Assembly: GCF_003932755.1 (NCBI RefSeq)
Contig: NZ_CP024202.1
Coordinates: forward strand, 3,844,001 to 3,908,000
Direction: 5' to 3'
Origin: Methylomicrobium sp. wino1
GTDB lineage: Bacteria > Pseudomonadota > Gammaproteobacteria > Methylococcales > Methylomonadaceae
Length of the DNA stretch: 64,000 nt
The notes below the pieces were generated by a model. That model had not been told where the DNA came from, did not search any database, and saw only the letters and a program-made list of their open reading frames with translations. Position numbers and translations under genes: made by a program. Of this stretch, positions 8,770-18,109 are shown piece by piece; within the stretch, counting starts at the first letter, position 1, and the number at the start of each line of letters is the position of its first letter.

Positions 8770-10377
8770 TTAACCGGAACTGCCTTTCGAATCAGCCAAA
8801 TATTTTTCGATATCTTCCTTGGAAAACCCGATTTTCTTAGCTACCCGGTCGGCATGACTGACCCTAGATATACCCTCTATTAACTTATAGGTAGGCGCAC
8901 CGCCGGCAAATTCGACTTGTTTCGGCAAACCGATGCCCTTCGCGACAAAATTATCGACTAATTGATGGTTATGCGTAATTAAAATAGTGCTATTGCCTTT
9001 TCGGTAAAAACCGTCAAGCACATTGGAAGACGACTCGAGCTTTTCTTCGAAGGTCGTGCCTTCGGATAGTTCATCGAGCACGACGAGGCTTTTAGCCGTC
9101 GTAGCTAAAAAGATATCCCGCGTTCTTTTCAGCTCAGTGCCGAAGCGACCTTCTCCATCGTCCAGATGACTGATCTCCGGTACTTGATAAAAAATCTTAT
9201 CGGCAACGGTTAAAGTCGCCGATTTGACCGGTACATAGCAACCGATTTGTCCCAATAGTTGAATTTGCGTGACCGTTTTACAAAATGCTGTCTTACCTCC
9301 GCTGTTAGGACCCGTAACTAAAACCAGCTTGTCATCATCCAATTGAAAATCGTTACCGACATAGTCTGGATTTTGGTAAGCAAGAACAGGATTACGCGCA
9401 TTAACCAGATTGATACGATGATGATCTGCTTCGATAAATTGCGGAAGAGCAAGATCCCCATCGAAGCTTTCCCGGAACCTTATAAACGCAAGCAATTCAT
9501 CTAATTGGCCAAGCGCATCTAAGGTTTCGCCAACCGCTTGCGAAGTTTTAAACTCATTGCGTAACGGAATAATACAGCTGTCCCGATCAAAACCGCCGAC
9601 CACAGGAAAATAAATTAACAGTAGCGGCACAAAGAAAATCGATGCCACCGGTATCGATTCCTTCGAAATACTAAACAGGTTGGTAGGGAAAAAGTTCGCA
9701 AGCGCCCAAAGTGCCCCAAAAAAAAGAGCAATCAACAGGGGTTTAAAGAGATTAGGCTTAAAAATAATTGCTGGAATCCACGATCCTTTTCGTTCCTGTT
9801 TACTCTGTATGCCTTGTTCGCTGATAAAAACCGGCCCTTCCATCAACGAGTATGCTCGACTATCGGTAAAGTTTTTAATCCCCCCTAACACCTTATTCAG
9901 ATAGGAGCTTTGCGTTTCAGGCAAGGACTTGACTTGATCAACCAGATCCAACATGAACCGGGTACCACGTTTGTATTGAAGATAGCCGAAACCTTCGATT
10001 TCATTTTCTTCGCGTGCTGTTCCGAAAGAACCCAAAAATTCTCCGTACAACAACAAATAAAGATTCTTTTCATTATTCGAGGCTTGTTCAACAATGCCTT
10101 GAAGTTGTTGTCTCAATTCGGCGTCATCAGCGATGGCTTCGACCGCTTGTTGCTTCGCTTTGATGGCTTCGATCGAGTCGAGCGGCTTGGCGAGCGAGCG
10201 ATACAAAACCGATTGTCCGGCTATAGTTTGAGCATGATTTAAAGTATCGAAGATCTCATCGACTTCAATCGCGCTGAAAGCACCTGCGTCGATTACGCCC
10301 TGTTCGCCCTCGGCAAACCGGCTTGATCGTGTATCCGGCCAATTTTCAGGCCAAGTTTGTAATATTGTCGACTTCAT
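8770..10377 (-). CDS. MutS-related ATPase with membrane segments
   Basis: 535 aa. The C-terminal half is a MutS-type ABC ATPase: Walker A GPNSGGKT around residue 353 and Walker B VVLDELSEGTT. The N-terminal half has helical core-like sequence but no mismatch-recognition domain. Two hydrophobic stretches around residues 210-265 suggest membrane attachment, which is unlike true MutS. So it is a MutS-like protein of unknown role rather than mismatch repair. It overlaps the upstream small membrane-protein gene by 4 bp. Confidence 0.8.
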   Translation of the reverse strand: MKSTILQTWPENWPDTRSSRFAEGEQGVIDAGAFSAIEVDEIFDTLNHAQTIAGQSVLYRSLAKPLDSIEAIKAKQQAVEAIADDAELRQQLQGIVEQASNNEKNLYLLLYGEFLGSFGTAREENEIEGFGYLQYKRGTRFMLDLVDQVKSLPETQSSYLNKVLGGIKNFTDSRAYSLMEGPVFISEQGIQSKQERKGSWIPAIIFKPNLFKPLLIALFFGALWALANFFPTNLFSISKESIPVASIFFVPLLLIYFPVVGGFDRDSCIIPLRNEFKTSQAVGETLDALGQLDELLAFIRFRESFDGDLALPQFIEADHHRINLVNARNPVLAYQNPDYVGNDFQLDDDKLVLVTGPNSGGKTAFCKTVTQIQLLGQIGCYVPVKSATLTVADKIFYQVPEISHLDDGEGRFGTELKRTRDIFLATTAKSLVVLDELSEGTTFEEKLESSSNVLDGFYRKGNSTILITHNHQLVDNFVAKGIGLPKQVEFAGGAPTYKLIEGISRVSHADRVAKKIGFSKEDIEKYLADSKGSSG

Positions 10378-10565
10378 GGTTTCTTCTTTCTATCGATAAT
10401 TCCAAACACAATAATGGCCGCAGTCACAATTCCGACCATCATAATGGTTTCTCTCGACGCTCCGAACAGATAAGCGACTCCACCGCCGATACCCATGCCG
10501 AGCCCGCTAAATGCTAAACTGCGCATTAGCCTGCAAACAGCGCAATTTCTATCGTAGTCTTTCAT
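10374..10565 (-). CDS. Small membrane protein, unknown
   Basis: 63 aa with two hydrophobic segments (LAFSGLGMGIGGGVAYLFG and IMMVGIVTAAIIVFGII) and a basic tail DRKKKP. Overlaps the MutS-like gene by 4 bp, suggesting joint translation and a possible partner role at the membrane. No family recognised. Confidence 0.6.
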   Translation of the reverse strand: MKDYDRNCAVCRLMRSLAFSGLGMGIGGGVAYLFGASRETIMMVGIVTAAIIVFGIIDRKKKP

Positions 10566-10610
10566 CGCAAAACCTTACGAGGGTTCAATGCCTACTTTTA
10601 CCGGCAGGCA

Positions 10611-11153
10611 TTAACGATTGATCAAATTCAAAAACTCCGAGCGCGTACTGATTTCATCCCTAAAAATTCCCGTCATCACTGACGTCGTCATCACCGAATT
10701 TTGTTTTTCGACACCGCGCATCATCATGCATAGATGTTTCGCTTCTATGACCACCGCAACACCTCTGGCATTGATGGATTTCTCGATGGCATCGGCAATC
10801 TGTTTAGTCAATTTTTCCTGGATCTGTAAGCGTCTGGCATACATATCGATGATTCGCGCGACCTTCGAAAGCCCCAGCACCTTACCCTGAGGTAGATAGC
10901 CGACATGACATTTGCCGATGAAGGGTAACAGGTGATGTTCACATAACGAATAAAGTTCGATATTCTTGACGATAACCATATCCTCGGTATCGGCTTGAAA
11001 TATAGCCCCGTTTAACACATCATCCAAGGATTTTTCATAACCGTTATTCAAAAACTTGAATGCATCGGATGCCCGCTTAGGCGTATCGACCAAACCTTCC
11101 CGGGTGACATCTTCGCCGACTGCTTCGATAATTTTGGAAAAATACTCTTCCAT
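10611..11153 (-). CDS. folE: GTP cyclohydrolase I
   Basis: First enzyme of tetrahydrofolate synthesis, turning GTP into dihydroneopterin triphosphate. 180 aa with the zinc and active-site motif [16 protein letters not shown] and a second Cys in [14 protein letters not shown]. Normal length. Confidence 0.97.
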   Translation of the reverse strand: MEEYFSKIIEAVGEDVTREGLVDTPKRASDAFKFLNNGYEKSLDDVLNGAIFQADTEDMVIVKNIELYSLCEHHLLPFIGKCHVGYLPQGKVLGLSKVARIIDMYARRLQIQEKLTKQIADAIEKSINARGVAVVIEAKHLCMMMRGVEKQNSVMTTSVMTGIFRDEISTRSEFLNLINR

Positions 11154-11192
11154 CGTTCGTTCTCGATAATTAAAAAAGCAGGCCAGTATACC

Positions 11193-12185
11193 TTATCGGG
11201 ATATTAAATCTAATGCCTTGAGCAGCGTATTTTGATCGGCCTCCTGTTTGGTACCGTTTTCGCTAATATGCCGCCGCCAAGCCCTGGCACCTGGAACCCC
11301 GTAAAAAAGTCCAAGCAGGTGCCGTGCTACCGAATACAATCGCACGCCTTGTTTTAATTGTTCACCAACATAAGGAAGTAAAGTTTCTACTATTTCTTCA
11401 CGACTCTTGATTGCATGAAAGTTCCGGTAAAACAGTTCATCGACGCCGGCTAATAAATAAGGATTCTGATAAACCTCTCTTCCGACCATGACGCCATCGA
11501 CCTCGTTATTAATAACAAGCGCTTGTTCCAATGAACGGATGCCGCCATTCAAAATAATTTCCAATTTTGGAAAATCCCTTTTGATTCGATATACCACATC
11601 GTAGCGTAGCGGCGGAATTTCCCGGTTTTCCTTGGGAGATAGTCCGCTTAACCAGGCTTTTCTGGCATGAATGATAAACACCCGACACCCGGCTTCGGAG
11701 ACCAGGGTAATAAAACGATGCAATGCTTCGTAGGAATCCAGATCGTCGATACCGATTCGGCATTTGACAGTCACCGGAATCGACACTGCTTGATTCATTG
11801 CCGATAAGCATTCGGCAACTAATTCCGGGGTCGCCATCAAACATGCGCCGAATCGACCATTTTGTACACGATCGCTAGGACAGCCGACATTTAGGTTAAC
11901 TTCGTGATAACCGTAATCTTCGACCATTTTAGCGCATGCCGCTAACTCCAGAGGATGACTACCACCCAATTGACATGCCAATGGATTTTCGTCTGAGTGG
12001 TATTGTAAAAACCGATCCCTGTCGCCATGCAATAAGGCACCGGTCGTAATCATTTCGGAATATAAATAAGCGTGTTTTGACATCAACCGATAAAAATACC
12101 GGCAATGCCGGTCCGTCCAGTCCAGCATCGGGGCAACGCAGAACTTTCTTGGCGTTATGATTTCCGGCGATGCTAAATCGGACAT
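11193..12185 (-). CDS. dusA: tRNA-dihydrouridine synthase A
   Basis: FMN enzyme reducing U20/U20a in tRNA D-loops. 330 aa from MSDLASPEIITP; FMN motif CVAPMLDWTDRHCRYF and catalytic Cys in VGCPSDRVQNGRFG. The frame stays open upstream to 12425, but those 80 residues look unlike DusA and cover what seems to be inserted non-coding DNA, so I start at 12185. The Shine-Dalgarno is weak. Confidence 0.93.
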   Translation of the reverse strand: MSDLASPEIITPRKFCVAPMLDWTDRHCRYFYRLMSKHAYLYSEMITTGALLHGDRDRFLQYHSDENPLACQLGGSHPLELAACAKMVEDYGYHEVNLNVGCPSDRVQNGRFGACLMATPELVAECLSAMNQAVSIPVTVKCRIGIDDLDSYEALHRFITLVSEAGCRVFIIHARKAWLSGLSPKENREIPPLRYDVVYRIKRDFPKLEIILNGGIRSLEQALVINNEVDGVMVGREVYQNPYLLAGVDELFYRNFHAIKSREEIVETLLPYVGEQLKQGVRLYSVARHLLGLFYGVPGARAWRRHISENGTKQEADQNTLLKALDLISR

Positions 12186-12205
12186 TGATGTGATGACAGA
12201 GGCGT

Positions 12206-12412
12206 CTTTGGAGGTTTGAAAGTTACTGTGAAAGCCCCCGACCTGAAGAGGGGAGAGGTTGCTCGACTGACAGGTATCGGCGGAAGGGACTGCCGCCGTC
12301 AAGCTTACAGGGGCGTATTCACTGTGTCCTGTCGGGCGAGTGATCGCCCTCCTTTCACTTTCATTTGCAGGAGTGATTTCAAGGTCTTTATAAACGTTAG
12401 ATTGAATCATGA
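12206..12412. other. Upstream region of dusA, possible decayed IS200/IS605-like end
   Basis: About 200 bp between dusA and the carbonic anhydrase gene with several short inverted repeats (GCGGCAGTC/GACTGCCGC-like, GGGCGATCACTCGCCC) and a near-repeat of TTTCAC at both ends. It resembles the structured tail of an IS605-type element but no transposase piece is readable. Tentative. Confidence 0.25.
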
Positions 12413-12418
12413 TTGCAC

Positions 12419-12979
12419 TCAGCAACTGGTCTGGGCCGGTTGTACCGTGTTTTGTTGCAAATGCTCATTTTTCAATTGAATATAATGCTGGTAGGAATAT
12501 TCCAAAAATTCCTTTTCTCGATCCGTCAATGGACGAACCTGCTTGGCCGGACTGCCGACATAAAGGAAACCGCTTTCGAGTTTTTTGCCGGGCGGCACCA
12601 ACGCACCGGCGCCGAGCATGACGTAACTTTCTAAAACCGCCCCATCCAAAATGATCGCCCCGATGCCGATCAAACAATAATCACCGACAGCACAGGCATG
12701 GACCACCGCGTTATGGCCTATCGTAACGCCTCTACCGATCGTTAAAGGATGGCCTTCAGGCGAAAACGGACCGGCATGAGAAACATGCAAGACCGAACCG
12801 TCTTGTACATTAGTACCATCGCCGATGCGTATCGATTCAACATCGCCGCGGATAACGGTCGAAGGCCAAACCGACACGTCGTCGCCCAATTCGACATCAC
12901 CAATGACGACAGCACTTGGGTCAATCAATACCGAGCGCCCTATAACAGGCTGCTTCTCGTTAAATTTTCTAATCGACAC
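12419..12979 (-). CDS. Gamma-class carbonic anhydrase-like protein (YrdA type)
   Basis: 186 aa left-handed beta-helix made of hexapeptide repeats (SVWPSTVIRGDVESIRIGDGTNVQ and on). Metal-ligand histidines are visible in VLHVSHAG and GHNAVVHACAVG. Many YrdA-type members lack proven carbonic anhydrase activity, so the reaction is inferred. Confidence 0.9.
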   Translation of the reverse strand: MSIRKFNEKQPVIGRSVLIDPSAVVIGDVELGDDVSVWPSTVIRGDVESIRIGDGTNVQDGSVLHVSHAGPFSPEGHPLTIGRGVTIGHNAVVHACAVGDYCLIGIGAIILDGAVLESYVMLGAGALVPPGKKLESGFLYVGSPAKQVRPLTDREKEFLEYSYQHYIQLKNEHLQQNTVQPAQTSC

Positions 12980-13144
12980 ATAACCTCCGGGTTTTTACTA
13001 TAATTTGGTTAAATTGATAACGAAAAACTTTAAAGTAGCATGTAATCGTCATTAATCGGTTTACAATTTATTCATTATAAAAGATTCGAGGTGTTCGAAT
13101 GTTCAAATTGATGCGAAACAAACTAAGCTATCGAGGTACGCCCT

Positions 13145-14152
13145 GTGATTTTTAACGGCATAAAACGGCAACTGCGTTCCGTCATCCAATGGAACAATCC
13201 GGATCCGGACACGCTACTGGAACAATGGACAGACAACGGCGATGAAATCAAAAATGCTTCAAAATTGATAGTCGGCCCCGGACAAGGCTGCATTTTTGTT
13301 TACGAAGGTAAAGTCAAAGCGGTCATTCAAGAACCTTGCCTAGTCGAACTCAGCACCGCGAATATTCCATTTTGGACAACGATTAAAAAATTCATGCAGT
13401 TTTTTGTCAGCGAACACAAAGTTGCGATTTATTTTTTCAGAAAAACTAAAATTCTCGATCAAAAATGGGGGACCACGTCAGCTATCAAATATGAAGATCC
13501 GAAATATCATTTTCCGGTAGGACTAAAAGCCTACGGCAATTTCAGTTATCGAATTTTCGATGCCGAGGATTTTTTCAATAACGTCGTCGGCAACCATAAC
13601 AATTTTTACATCAACGAGTTTCGCGAGGTTATGACCGCGCGAATCTTGCACCCTTTAGCCGATTATCTTGCCGAAAGCCGTTTTAGTTACGCCGACATTG
13701 ATGCGAATCGCGAAGAAATCGCGTACGGCATGCATATCAAATTATCAACCGCCTTTCAAAAACTCGGCTTTGAAATCACCGATTTTCGCATCGAAGGCAC
13801 CGATTTCGACGATGATACACAAACACGCATCAAACGTATTGCCGACTTGACGGCTGAGACACATGCCGCGCAAATCGCAGGTATCGATTATGCACAACTG
13901 CAACAACTGGAAGCGATGCGCGATGCGGCCAGAAACGAAGGCGGCGCGGCCGGACTCGGTATGGCCATGGGCGCGGGCCTCGGTTTCGGGCAATCCATGG
14001 CGCAGACCGTTTCACCGGCTCAAACCAACCAACCGCAAGGCAATACGGAAGCGGTACAAAAATTAGCACAATTAAAACAAATGCATGACTCCGGCCTGAT
14101 TTCCGACCAAGAATACGCCGACAAAAGAAAAGAAATTCTCGATCGATTTTAA
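13145..14152 (+). CDS. SPFH-domain protein with C-terminal SHOCT motif
   Basis: 335 aa, GTG start with GAGGT seven bases upstream. The N-terminal two thirds match the COG4260-type 'virion core' SPFH group (KNASKLIVGPGQGCIFVYEGK, ELSTANIPFWTTIKKF). A Gly/Ala-rich linker (about 265-290) precedes a SHOCT-like tail (LAQLKQMHDSGLISDQEYADKRKEIL). Paired 6 bp upstream of a zinc-ribbon protein, an association often seen for this family. Likely a scaffold; function not established. Confidence 0.85.
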   Translation: MIFNGIKRQLRSVIQWNNPDPDTLLEQWTDNGDEIKNASKLIVGPGQGCIFVYEGKVKAVIQEPCLVELSTANIPFWTTIKKFMQFFVSEHKVAIYFFRKTKILDQKWGTTSAIKYEDPKYHFPVGLKAYGNFSYRIFDAEDFFNNVVGNHNNFYINEFREVMTARILHPLADYLAESRFSYADIDANREEIAYGMHIKLSTAFQKLGFEITDFRIEGTDFDDDTQTRIKRIADLTAETHAAQIAGIDYAQLQQLEAMRDAARNEGGAAGLGMAMGAGLGFGQSMAQTVSPAQTNQPQGNTEAVQKLAQLKQMHDSGLISDQEYADKRKEILDRF

Positions 14153-14158
14153 GCCCCT

Positions 14159-14821
14159 ATGAAACGCTGTCATAGCTGCTCCGCGCCCCTGCTCGCCAAT
14201 ACCAATCTCTGCCGCTATTGCGGAACGCGAAATGACGTCGATTTACATGGAAAGCATCATTTTGTCACCATTGATCATGAATCGGAACGAAAATGTCCTC
14301 ACTGCGCCGTGTCTTTACATACGATTGGTCTAGACCTCGACGATGGTCTCGGCGAATTCATGATAGAACGCTGCGAACACTGTTTCGGCTTGTTTTTCAA
14401 CCCTGGTGAGATTGAACGATTATTGAAAAGTTCGGTTTCGAATGTTTTCAGCATCAATCGACAATTGCTCCATAATATCAGCGCCGAGCGTTACCAAGCA
14501 CACAGCAAAAAAGTTAAATACATCAAGTGCCCGGTATGCGATTCCTTCATGCGCCGCATTAATTATGGTCACCGGAGCGGTGTCGTCATTGACCGATGCA
14601 CTACACACGGAATCTGGCTTGATAATGGGGAAATTACGCATTTGATGGAATGGAAAAAAGCGGGCGGATTACTACTGCATGAACAAAAGCTTCGCCATAA
14701 AACCAAAATAAAGCAATATGTTAAAGCTCCCACAATGCCTAGAACTACTTCCGATAATCCAATGATCGAACCCGATTTTCTGGACACGCTATCCTCGTTA
14801 ATTGCCAAACTTTTTGGTTAA
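14159..14821 (+). CDS. Zinc-ribbon protein with TFIIB-like zinc fingers
   Basis: 220 aa with three Cys clusters: CHSCSAPL...CRYCG at the N-terminus, CPHCAVSL...CEHCFGLFF, and CPVCDSFM...CTTHGIWLDNGE; the last two are typical of zf-TFIIB small ribbons. Follows the SPFH gene after 6 bp and is probably its operon partner. No catalytic domain seen. Confidence 0.8.
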   Translation: MKRCHSCSAPLLANTNLCRYCGTRNDVDLHGKHHFVTIDHESERKCPHCAVSLHTIGLDLDDGLGEFMIERCEHCFGLFFNPGEIERLLKSSVSNVFSINRQLLHNISAERYQAHSKKVKYIKCPVCDSFMRRINYGHRSGVVIDRCTTHGIWLDNGEITHLMEWKKAGGLLLHEQKLRHKTKIKQYVKAPTMPRTTSDNPMIEPDFLDTLSSLIAKLFG

Positions 14822-15307
14822 TTTTGATAAGGAACGAGCATGAAATAAGTTAGACAACCGTTTAGTAGCCCCTCCCCTTCTTTTAGCGAAAGGATAAAGC
14901 TATTGATCATAAGTAATTGAATTACCATAACGCATCCAAAATATTGGCCTGCCAAAGCAAGGGGCTAAACGATTACGGTGCCTGAAAAGACATCGCCGAG
15001 CACCGGATGTCAGCAATTCCTCTGCTAATATGAAGACTCGGCAAATCAGTAGAAGCTTTTCGAAACTACTTCGGATGCTTAATTCAGTTATAATAGACAG
15101 CTAAATTTTTAACCTTATTTTCAAAGAGCTTTGAATGACAGAAAATTTTTTTTCCATTAAATGACGCTAAGTACATGACGACACTCATACATTGACGGAA
15201 AACCAGCAAAATGCAACCGTTATTGAAGTATTTTATATTTTTTAACCGTTACTTAAGCTTTGCTGAATCTAATACCGCAATCAATTCAGCTTGAATGAGA
15301 AATCTAA
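14822..15307. other. Intergenic region, no gene seen
   Basis: 486 bp, AT-rich toward the right end, with no plausible gene. It holds one notable sequence near 14829-14858 (GAGCATGAAATAAGTTAGAC) that recurs almost unchanged at about 27016-27045. The right part presumably carries the promoter of the ExeA-like gene; I could not fix a convincing -10/-35 pair. Confidence 0.4.
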
Positions 15308-16234
15308 ATGTACACAAAATTCTTTGGTCTTAAAAAAAAGCCATTCTCATTGATTCCCGACCCGGAATTCTTATACCTAAGTTCGAAGCATCGAAAAGCT
15401 TTAAGCACTTTGCAGTATGGCTTGATGAGTCACGCCGGCTTTACTGTGATAACCGGCGAAATTGGCTCCGGTAAAACCACATTGATTCGAAGTATGTTAA
15501 ATAAAATCAAGGATCAGTGTACCGTCGGAGTCATCACCAATACTCATAGTGCTTTCGGTGATTTGTTGACCTGGGTGCTAGGTGCGTTCGACATCAGTCA
15601 CGAGACAAAATCCAAGGCAGAGCGCTACCAATTATTCGTCAAATTTATTAGTGAACAAGCCCGCAAAAAGCGACGTGTCGTGCTGATTGTTGACGAAGCC
15701 CAGAACATGGAAATTGAAACGCTGGAAGAACTCAGGCTACTGTCCAACATTAATGTCCAGCAAGAAATCATGCTCCAGTTGATTTTGATCGGCCAACCTG
15801 AACTTGTGGATAAACTGAACGAACCGCAGCTGGTTCAATTCGCTCAGCGCATTTCGATCGAATACCATCTGACTCCCCTTAACTTTGAGGAAACCGAACT
15901 TTACATCGACCATCGATTGCAAACCGCCGGCAGCCGAACCAAAATATTTAACCAATCGGCTTGCGCGGCCATTTTTTATTACAGCGCTGGCGTCCCACGC
16001 CTAATAAACAATATTTGCGACTTAGCAATGGTTTTTGCATTCGCCAACGATACCATGGAAATCGGTTGGAAAACGATTGTCGAGGTTATCAATGAAAGAA
16101 AAACTGGCGGAATCAAGCGCTTCAGAGGAAAGCATTGCCCAGAACCCGACTTAATGCAAAAGGTGGCGGAAGCGGAAAAATTACGCCGGGCAATTCTCGA
16201 AAAAACCGGAGTCGATATTTCAAAGTGCCATTAA
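15308..16234 (+). CDS. ExeA/GspA-type AAA ATPase
   Basis: 308 aa. The N-terminus MYTKFFGLKKKPFSLIPDPEFLYLS is the hallmark of the ExeA/GspA family. Walker A is GEIGSGKTT (about residues 51-59) and Walker B VVLIVDEAQNM. ExeA drives secretin assembly through a C-terminal peptidoglycan-binding domain, which is missing here, so this is the short ATPase-only form with an unknown partner. Convergent with the 577-aa gene 13 bp away. Confidence 0.85.
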   Translation: MYTKFFGLKKKPFSLIPDPEFLYLSSKHRKALSTLQYGLMSHAGFTVITGEIGSGKTTLIRSMLNKIKDQCTVGVITNTHSAFGDLLTWVLGAFDISHETKSKAERYQLFVKFISEQARKKRRVVLIVDEAQNMEIETLEELRLLSNINVQQEIMLQLILIGQPELVDKLNEPQLVQFAQRISIEYHLTPLNFEETELYIDHRLQTAGSRTKIFNQSACAAIFYYSAGVPRLINNICDLAMVFAFANDTMEIGWKTIVEVINERKTGGIKRFRGKHCPEPDLMQKVAEAEKLRRAILEKTGVDISKCH

Positions 16235-16247
16235 GCGACCGGTGACT

Positions 16248-17981
16248 TTATTCAGAAGATCCTTCATTAATGGCCACTAATTCAAAATGCTGTAACGCGG
16301 CTGTGACATGCAAAAGCTTTCCGATACGATACAGCGTTCTTTGATTGCTCCGATGAACTTCAATCGACTGCCCCGGCTTTAAGGAATGCATACCTAAAAC
16401 AATACTCGCTGGCTGATGTAAAATCGAATCGGCAGGGACATAAATCGCCATCTGACCTTCTTGCTTATTAATGCCAAGCAAAATGATCCAAACCAATTCA
16501 GAACGCATTCCCATCAGTTCAACCCCCAGAACCAAACCCTCATCTTCAAGTCGACTGATTCTTCGGATCTGACCGATTTCCAATTCGTTAAACCCCTGCT
16601 GCTGAACCGCGAACAACTCGCCAACCTTGATCCTTTGATCTTCCGAATTCCATACCAAGGCATAGCCTTTAATACTGCTATTCAAGATCAAAAAATCGCC
16701 GAACGGAATTTCAGTGAGTAGTTCAATAGGTTCAGGTTGCGACCAGATTTTATTACCGCTTGAAGCCAGTTCGCTGAGTTTATGGATTTTGGCTGCTTTC
16801 GGATCGATAGCCAAATGCCCGGTTTTTTTCTGGTTTAGGTTATAAGCAATTTCATCGCCTTCCGGCACCAAATCCAGGTCAGGTACTTGCCAACTTCCGG
16901 CAATTCTTGGGTCATGTGCAGACTTCATTTTAATCGTTTCATTGTCGACACCCTGCAATTTTGCGAGCACACTGACGATTGACTTAAAACCGATAAAACC
17001 CCTAGCATTTTCTGTTGTTATGATACGGGTGTATTTTCTGGAACGCTTTTTAGTCAATACTCCCGCCACTCTGAAAAGCAGATCCTTGTCGATAAAACGA
17101 AAATCCGTTTTTGTATCTTTTCTTTTTTGAGCCGCGGAAATAAGAAAATTAACGACGGGCAGTGTGGCGACATAACGGATATTGTTTTGCGCTTCGGCTA
17201 GGGATTGTAGACTTTTGGCCGGCGCTTCATCAATATCTAAGTTAAACTGAAAAACACCCTGTATTGCTTCAGGCGCAACAGCGCTAGTTAAGCTGATAGT
17301 CTCAACACACTCTTCTAGGAGATTGAATAGCGTACTCATTTCTCGAACTCTAAAACAATCGGTATCACAGCACGAAAAAATCAGCATTTGCTTGAAGACG
17401 CTAGCGATCGTTTTATGCTTTGTATGACTCATATTCACCGGAATATTTAAAAGATCAAGGGTTTCCGCCCTTAAGTAATTACGGTAACAATTTAACCAAA
17501 AGCCTTTCTGAACGCTAGCATAAACTTGACTTATATGCAGTAAAACTTGACTCGCGGCATACATTGCCGAAAACAATATTTGTGCTTCTTCCTGCTTGGT
17601 CCAATTGCTACCTACCGATTCGAGCTGATGACTCAAATCCGAAAAATTCATCGTCAATTGTGTATAAACCCATACTAAAATTTCGACATTCGAAGTTTCT
17701 TCTTTAGACAGAGGAAAGCCACTATCCAAATACACGCTCTCAAGCCTCTCGGCCACTTCATTAACCAGAGGAATTGCTTGATAAAGACATGTAAAGCGAA
17801 ACTTAGGACTGATATCCATACTATTCATAGCATGAAAAGCTGAAGTCAGTTGACGACAAATCTCGTAACCATCTTCAGAAGACAGTAAGTCCAGCCATTT
17901 CTCAAAAGATTGTTCATCGGGAGCAAATGGCATTGCTTGGTTTGTTGAGTTGGGTTGCAATCTGAATTTAAGTTTATTCAT
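16248..17981 (-). CDS. Unknown 577-aa protein, possible PilZ-like C-terminus
   Basis: The start at 17981 has AAGGA upstream; an alternative ATG at 17996 adds five residues. The N-terminal about 350 residues are helical with no recognised motif. The C-terminal about 200 residues are beta-rich (FGDFLILNSSIKGYALVW, VGELFAVQQQ, IGQIRRISRLEDEGLVLGVELMG), somewhat like PilZ or regulator beta-barrels, but I see no clear RxxxR...DxSxxG signature. Divergent from the HDOD array, so possibly part of the same signalling set. Confidence 0.5.
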   Translation of the reverse strand: MNKLKFRLQPNSTNQAMPFAPDEQSFEKWLDLLSSEDGYEICRQLTSAFHAMNSMDISPKFRFTCLYQAIPLVNEVAERLESVYLDSGFPLSKEETSNVEILVWVYTQLTMNFSDLSHQLESVGSNWTKQEEAQILFSAMYAASQVLLHISQVYASVQKGFWLNCYRNYLRAETLDLLNIPVNMSHTKHKTIASVFKQMLIFSCCDTDCFRVREMSTLFNLLEECVETISLTSAVAPEAIQGVFQFNLDIDEAPAKSLQSLAEAQNNIRYVATLPVVNFLISAAQKRKDTKTDFRFIDKDLLFRVAGVLTKKRSRKYTRIITTENARGFIGFKSIVSVLAKLQGVDNETIKMKSAHDPRIAGSWQVPDLDLVPEGDEIAYNLNQKKTGHLAIDPKAAKIHKLSELASSGNKIWSQPEPIELLTEIPFGDFLILNSSIKGYALVWNSEDQRIKVGELFAVQQQGFNELEIGQIRRISRLEDEGLVLGVELMGMRSELVWIILLGINKQEGQMAIYVPADSILHQPASIVLGMHSLKPGQSIEVHRSNQRTLYRIGKLLHVTAALQHFELVAINEGSSE

Positions 17982-18109
17982 TTTGTCCTTAATCATCGGT
18001 AAGTGTCATTAAGCGAACGCAGTTTCTGCTATACTCGATTGCAGTTTAGACTATCAGTCGAATCAGTATTCCAATTTTTACTTTGGCGAATGTTTTTTAC
18101 GGAATCAGC

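Noticed and set aside
8770-10377. MutS mismatch-repair protein
   Set aside because: No mismatch-recognition domain, and two membrane segments; only the ATPase part is MutS-like.
15308-16234. TniB/IstB-type transposition ATPase
   Set aside because: The N-terminus is the ExeA/GspA signature and no transposase gene is adjacent.
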